DNA of 64,000 bases from Zea mays (Eukaryota; Streptophyta; Magnoliopsida; Poales; Poaceae). Position 1 is the first letter of the stretch. Every line of letters begins with the position of its first letter. Of the stretch, positions 59,041-64,000 are shown piece after piece. The translations under genes were made by a program, and so were the position numbers. Location of the stretch: positions 112,045,849 to 112,109,848 of the forward strand of contig NC_050104.1 of NCBI RefSeq assembly GCF_902167145.1, given 5' to 3'. The notes beneath the pieces were generated by a model. The model had not been told where the DNA came from and made no database searches. It saw nothing but the letters and a program-made list of their open reading frames with translations.

Positions 59041-60573
59041 TAATCTAACCTAAGTGTCTCTCAACTCTAAACGACACTAAGAACTAATCCATCATCAACC
59101 TTGCCATCTTTCCTTTGGAAACCAAAACCAAATCCATTATTAGGGCATAAAAACCATTGATTGCCCAAATAATCTATTTCATTGTGATCTAACCTCAAGT
59201 TGCTCACACGTTGGTCGTAATAAACTTGTGTTCCCATTAATAACTACAACCACTGAGTCCTAGATACTTTATCTTGTTGATGAAACTATCAGTCCTCTTC
59301 CTAGCATACACTTTATATAGTATGAAAACACAAGCTAGGGCCCATTTGATACAACTTTGCTTTACTAGTGTTTTGAGCAAAGAATCTATGCCAAACAAGC
59401 CTCTAGTTCTCATCAATATCTTGGAGAAGCATTCCTAAAACCATTTAAGGATAGCCATTGTATTTCATTTGCAAGTTTAATTACAATGTAATAGAAAAGT
59501 AAAAAATTCAAGTACATTATAGTAGAATAATTATAGCTTGTAAAACAACACAAATTTCTTAAATACAAAGAAGAACATTTTTTGAGATAATACATAGGAC
59601 TATAGGAGATTTTTTCTCTCGCCAGTAGATAATGAACATTATATTAATTACTAAATGCCTTTCTTCTTTGAAAAAATTGTGTGCATAGCCTAGCATATAG
59701 CATAACTTACTACTTGTTTTTGTATAAAGTTGATTTTTTGAACATTTATTTGTTTTTGTCACTTAAAGTGACGTTTTTGGGCTAAACATTTCAACTTTAG
59801 AGCACCTCCACTAGATCCTATTTTTCTTTGCTTAAAATTGGAAACAATAGACTGAGAAAATATGTTTCTAGAATATAGGGGAGTATTATTGTTGTAACGG
59901 GTTTAAAAAACTATTTTGCTTCCTTCTCTTCCCAAAAGAAAATTCGAACAAAGGATTCTATTAAGTGAGACACATATGTCATTCGATAGGGTTCTCTTCC
60001 TCCTCACGGTTTGTGTGTTTCAAACTCATGCTCGATGCTCGATTGGCGCTCCTTCTTCATTGCCCTTGCCTATACTCATCTTTACTCTCCCTCGCTCTCT
60101 CAACCACACATGCTAATTCTTGGTGCCTGAAGCTTGTCGATACTCTCTCTCTCTCAGGGGCGGATCCAGAATCTGATCACGCCCCGGGGTGGTCTATTTA
60201 ATCTACTAGAGTTCCAATGTATTTTGATCTAAATGTAATCAAGTTATACATATATATATAATATATATATATATATAGCTAGATCACGTCCTGAGCCACA
60301 GACCGGGTGGCCCACCACCCTATCCACTTCTATTCTCTCTCTCATGCGTGTGAAGCTCAGTGCCTAGCACTTGCATATATGCTTATATAGTTCTCTAGCT
60401 TGGAGACGCAACCAACCCACTCTCTCACCCACACAGTGCCCCTACACGACAACTTGTAGACATGGCTAACCCATGCCATTAGTCACGCGACGGCTCTCTC
60501 CCTGTGAATGAGCACCAATGGTATATGTGGAGATCTAATGACAACCAGGAGCCAGTGGAAGAAAAGGGAATTT
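59041..60573. other. Intergenic stretch with a possible MITE end
   Basis: No gene is supported. CAGGGGCGGATCCAGAATC near 60157 is a common MITE terminus in grasses, but the partner end was not found. A (TA)n run lies at 60247-60278. Confidence 0.4.
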
Positions 60574-60862
60574 ACTACAGGAAAACGATTAAAGAACGTT
60601 GGCTAGGAACTGACGTTATTACTTTAATAGGCTGGTATACTTACGTTAAGAACGTGGGGGGAACCGACATACTTAGCTGATGTATTTACTTCACCGTACT
60701 TAACCAAATCAGTACATTAGGCAACAACCGCACTGACGTACTTAACCTTAAGTATGTCGGTCTACCGACCAACCGACATACTTAAGTTAGATAAGTATGT
60801 TGGTCCACCTATACAGTCGACATACTTAAGTTTATGTACGTCGACCTAATGAAATTGATGTT
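60574..60862. mobile_element. CACTA-like terminal fragment with subterminal repeats
   Basis: ACTACAGGAAAACG at the left resembles a CACTA terminus. ACCGACATACTTAAG and its complement CTTAAGTATGTCGGT recur several times in both orientations over 60640-60850. The fragment stops at the LTR start at 60863. Confidence 0.6.
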
Positions 60863-61946
60863 TGTCGGAGAGCAAATCTCTGGTCGGGTGGCGGAGTGCA
60901 CCCGCCCTAAATCCTAAGATGAGGAGGGGCCTAGGTGTTTTGCTTGTTAGCAGGGAAAACAGGAAGAACGCAAGAACACACGAGGGTTTAGAGTGGTTCG
61001 GGCCGCCGGAGCGTAACACCCTACTCCACTGTGTGATGTATTGCTTGTGAGCTTGTATGAGCTTGTGAGTCTAAGATTGGATCTAAAGATCTAGCCTCCC
61101 ATTGTAACGTCGCATGCCTCCCCTTTTATAGCTAAAGGGGGGCATGCACAAAGGTACTGAACCCCGACATGTGGGCTCAGGGACATAAGGAATATAGCAC
61201 TTAGGGCCACAAATGCTTACTGCCGGGGCGATCTTCTTGTGTCCTGACGCCCGAGATCTGCGTATCCTCGGCGTGCAGGGGAAGCTTCTTGTAGAAGGGA
61301 TGATGAGTACAGTGCGCTGCTCGACACGGGCGCACTGTTCGCCAACAGACTGGTCAGGCGCGCCGTCTGCTGGATGACCCTGACGCCGTCTGCGAGCGGA
61401 TTGGACAGGACGCCTTAAATGCTGAGAGGGCACATCGCCCGTCAGCGTGGTGGCAGGCGGCGCGTCCTCTCCGCAATAAATGTAGAGGCTACACGGCTGT
61501 ATGGGCCTTACGTCAGGCTCGGCCCGTTGGCTTATGTCACGGGCCACAAGCCACACGGCAGCAGTGGGTCTCTGCCTGAGCGGGAAGCGTAGGGCAAGGC
61601 CTGGACACGTGCCGGCACCGGACCCCTACTCTTGCCGGGATCCTCCTCGTCCCGGGACCTTGCCAAGGCCCGGACCTTACTCGGAAGGACCTGGGGCTTA
61701 CCCGAGGTACCCGGCATACCCTCTTGGGAGCTCCGGGCTCGTACGTACAGGGGTTCGGTGTCCCTCTACGGAGGTCCGGACCCATCGATGCACCCTGGGA
61801 AGTATTATCTTTCCTTGCCACGTGGTGCCCCTAGACCTACCCATGTGGTGGGGTCGGGTGCCGCTCTCCATGTGACCTGGAGGTGTCGTACGGGTGCAGC
61901 GCCTTCATACTGTAGAAGAGGGTACCCCTGATTCAGGGTACCGAAA
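60863..61946 (-). repeat. 3' LTR of a second Tat-related element
   Basis: On the minus strand it matches the layout of the 16079 LTR, with shared blocks such as CGGGTGGCGGAGTGCACCCG and the TATAAAAGG box. It is clearly more diverged than the two LTRs of the first element from each other. Confidence 0.82.
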
Positions 61947-64000
61947 GTGGTCCCCTGGCCTGCCTTAGAGGAGGATGCGAGTCTGAAGGTGGGGCCAGAG
62001 TCTGAATGTCGGTTGGCCTGCTGCTCCTGCGCACCTGTTGATGTAATTACTGCCGGCCCGCCTATGGTCATGCCGACTGCTGCGCCTATTCCCACGGCTG
62101 ACTGGCCCGTGACCTTCGTACTTAATGTCACTGTTGGGCCATGCGCGGGGTGCCTCAAGTCGTTGCACTGGTTCTGAAAAACTTATCTTTTCAGACTTCC
62201 GCGATGGCCCCGAGAAGACGTAGCATTGGCGCAAGCGGCGGTGCAATTTTTCCGCACCCGGTAACCGGCACGCCGGTTGCATGACATGTGGGCCTGGGCC
62301 CTGGGTTGGACCGCCGATTGCAGCGAAGCTGAGGGGGCGCACAACCGCGGGGTGGTTGTACGCTTCTTGTGTGGCGGTTCACCTTTTTGACCGCTGGTTA
62401 CGGCGAAGATGAAGGGGCACTTAACCGTGGGGTGGTTGCATGCCCCTTGTGCGGTGATTCGCCTTCCTGACCGCTGGTTGCCCCGAAAATGGAGGGGCGC
62501 ATATCCGCGGGGTAGTTGCACGCTCCTTCTTCGGGCCAGTCTGTATGACATGTGGGGCCTGGCCCCCATGTCATAAGGTGGGAACCTTGGTGCACGTCGG
62601 GGGAGACTTCGCCCGTGACGCTTCGGGGGCGCGAGTGGGAAGATCTGCCTTTAAAAAGGGGTCGATCTCCCGGGCAGTAGACATGCCTCGCTCCTCTTGC
62701 AACCATCGCGCCCTTCCACCTTCCGGGCCTCCAGATGGGGTGCGCCGGTGTTCTCTAGAGGGATCCACGTCAAGGCCGTCCCATCCAGCGACCTCATCGC
62801 CGGAGAGCTCGCGCTCGTCGTGGTGCCACCGATCTTGTCTTCTTCTTGCTGCTGTTGGAGGAGCCAACCCCGTGGGGGTTGGCGCTCTTCCACCATTATT
62901 CGGCTTCAAGGATTTTCATCATGCAGCCCGGTCGAACCTCTGGCCGGTGGTCATCCACAAGGATGACTACCAGCCTTGTGGTGGAGAGAAGCGAGCCGGG
63001 CTGCGGCCTCCCCCTGCCCCCAGCTTCAAGGATGTTTGTCATCCGTGCTGGGGAGGAGGGCGAGCCGAGTTGGGGCTCCGCCTTCCTCGTGGGCTGGCGG
63101 CCCGCTTCTTCCTCCAGCATTCGGGGGAGAAGGGCGTTCGCCAGCCTTGTGAAGGAGGCGAACTTCATTTATGAGGGGTCGGCCGTCTGAGGCATCGTCA
63201 GTTGCCGCGTGCCTGGCTTCTCGGCCGGGGTGGCTTTGGTGCCGCCTCCGGCGCTGCCTCCTGCCGCTTGGACGGGGCGTGGCTGTCCGTCCACCGCACG
63301 GGCGATGGTTGCGCCGTGCGCAGGTCGGCCACATCCACGACTTTTCCCGCGCCGCCGGCCGCACCGGGGGGTCGTACAAGACGTCGTACGCCGCGGTGGT
63401 GGCGGCGACGTTCTTGGATGGTCTTGTCCTCACTCCCGTAGTGAGGACAGGAGCGAGGACCTCTTCGCGCGTGCTGGAGCAGCCGCCGCCCATCGGTGCA
63501 GAGGTGGTCGCTGCCGCTGGTGGGTCTGAGGTGGTCGCCGCCGCTGGTGAGGCTGCCCACTGCAGAGGTGGTTGCCTCCGCTGGCGAGACCATCAGTGCC
63601 ACCTGCTGCCGGACCTCCGGCTCTTTGGTTTTAATGGCCTCGTTGTCACCCCCGTAGGAAGATGGGGGCAAGGACCTTTCCGCAGCGGCGTACATGCTGA
63701 GGTGATCGCCGCTGCTGGCGAGTCGTCGGTGCTGATGTGGTCGCCTCCGCTAGCGAGCCGCTCGGAGCTAGCTATCCCATGGCCCTACCAGTGTGGAGGT
63801 AGTTCATACCTGCAGAGTAGAGATGGAACTAGGGCTCCACTTAAAAACAGATGTAATACTTTCGCTTTTTGTAAGGTACTCAAGAGTACTATTTATTGAG
63901 CAGTATTAGCACTTATCTATTTTCAACTTGTTTCTGCTTTGTGCGATTTTGTTGGCTCCTCTCTGGTACCTAGCCCCCCGCCTGGGATGCAGGCTTGTTG
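61947..64000 (-). mobile_element. 3' internal part of the second Tat-related element, runs off the window
   Basis: The purine tract next to the LTR (minus GGCAGGCCAGGGGACCAC) resembles that of the first element. Plus-strand open frames, antisense to the element (62545-63174, 209 aa, and 63171-63899, 242 aa), have repeats such as FKDFHHA and FKDVCHPC and are Gly/Ala/Arg-rich. They stand where the antisense ORF lies in the first element, but I see no convincing homology. Gag and pol would be beyond 64000. Confidence 0.6.
62310..62538. repeat. Three tandem repeats of about 75-80 bp
   Basis: Units begin near 62310, 62391 and 62470 and share GACCGCTGGTT, GCGAAGATGAAGGGGC, CCGCGGGGTGGTTG and CTCCTTGTGCGG. 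They are diverged by several positions each. Confidence 0.8.

Noticed and set aside
62545..63899. Host genes at the right edge
   Set aside because: The frames are GC-rich, repetitive, and lie inside a Tat-related element.
1..64000. CRISPR arrays, operons or bacterial features
   Set aside because: The window is clearly plant nuclear DNA; the tandem repeats lack spacer structure.

Overview
This window is grass nuclear DNA, most probably maize (Zea mays). It holds two intact intron-containing plant genes in a sea of nested transposable elements: Tat and Del/Tekay-like Ty3 elements, a Sirevirus Copia element, CACTA, hAT, Helitron, SINE, LINE and MITE copies. The species call is inference from element content and gene sequence.

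The genes are a B1-type cyclin-dependent kinase (CDKB1, + strand, 8636-10124, six exons, 325 aa) and a two-AP2-domain transcription factor of the AINTEGUMENTA-LIKE/PLETHORA/BABY BOOM group (- strand, 38436-35351, nine exons including a 9-nt microexon, 488 aa). Both reading frames close perfectly across canonical GT-AG introns. A short two-exon open stretch (11744-12486) may be a relic of a third gene.

Layout. 1-4703: end of a Del/Tekay-like Ty3 element with a 3.4-kb LTR that carries an antisense 5S-rRNA-like segment. 5450-8239: a Helitron ending 397 bp before the CDKB1 start codon. 8240-12500: CDKB1, MITEs, a tRNA-derived SINE and the gene relic. 12664-30867: a LINE fragment and a 2.6-kb tandem duplication with a CATA microhomology junction. 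After duplication, copy 1 received a 547-bp solo LTR (14967-15513) and a 12-kb Tat-lineage Ty3 element (16079-28031); copy 2 keeps both empty sites. 30868-35350: intergenic DNA with MITEs and a perfect 18-bp foldback. 35351-38436: the AP2 gene. 39248-44938: a hAT element about 0.8 kb upstream of it, itself invaded by a young gag-only LTR retrotransposon (39471-43723). 45-48 kb: MITEs and a CACTA end. 48103-53183: a deleted Del/Tekay-like element. 53184-59040: a 5'-truncated Sirevirus. 60574-64000: a CACTA fragment, then a second Tat-related element running off the edge.

The gene pair suits cell-division and meristem functions, but nothing here shows that they work together. The least explained system is the gag-only element: no pol, a gag frame holding a 45-residue tandem repeat, a second 156-aa ORF overlapping gag through a TAATG junction, and CGGACGGTCCG palindromes throughout LTRs and gag. 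Positions of element ends come from reading termini and target-site duplications by eye; no database comparison was possible.
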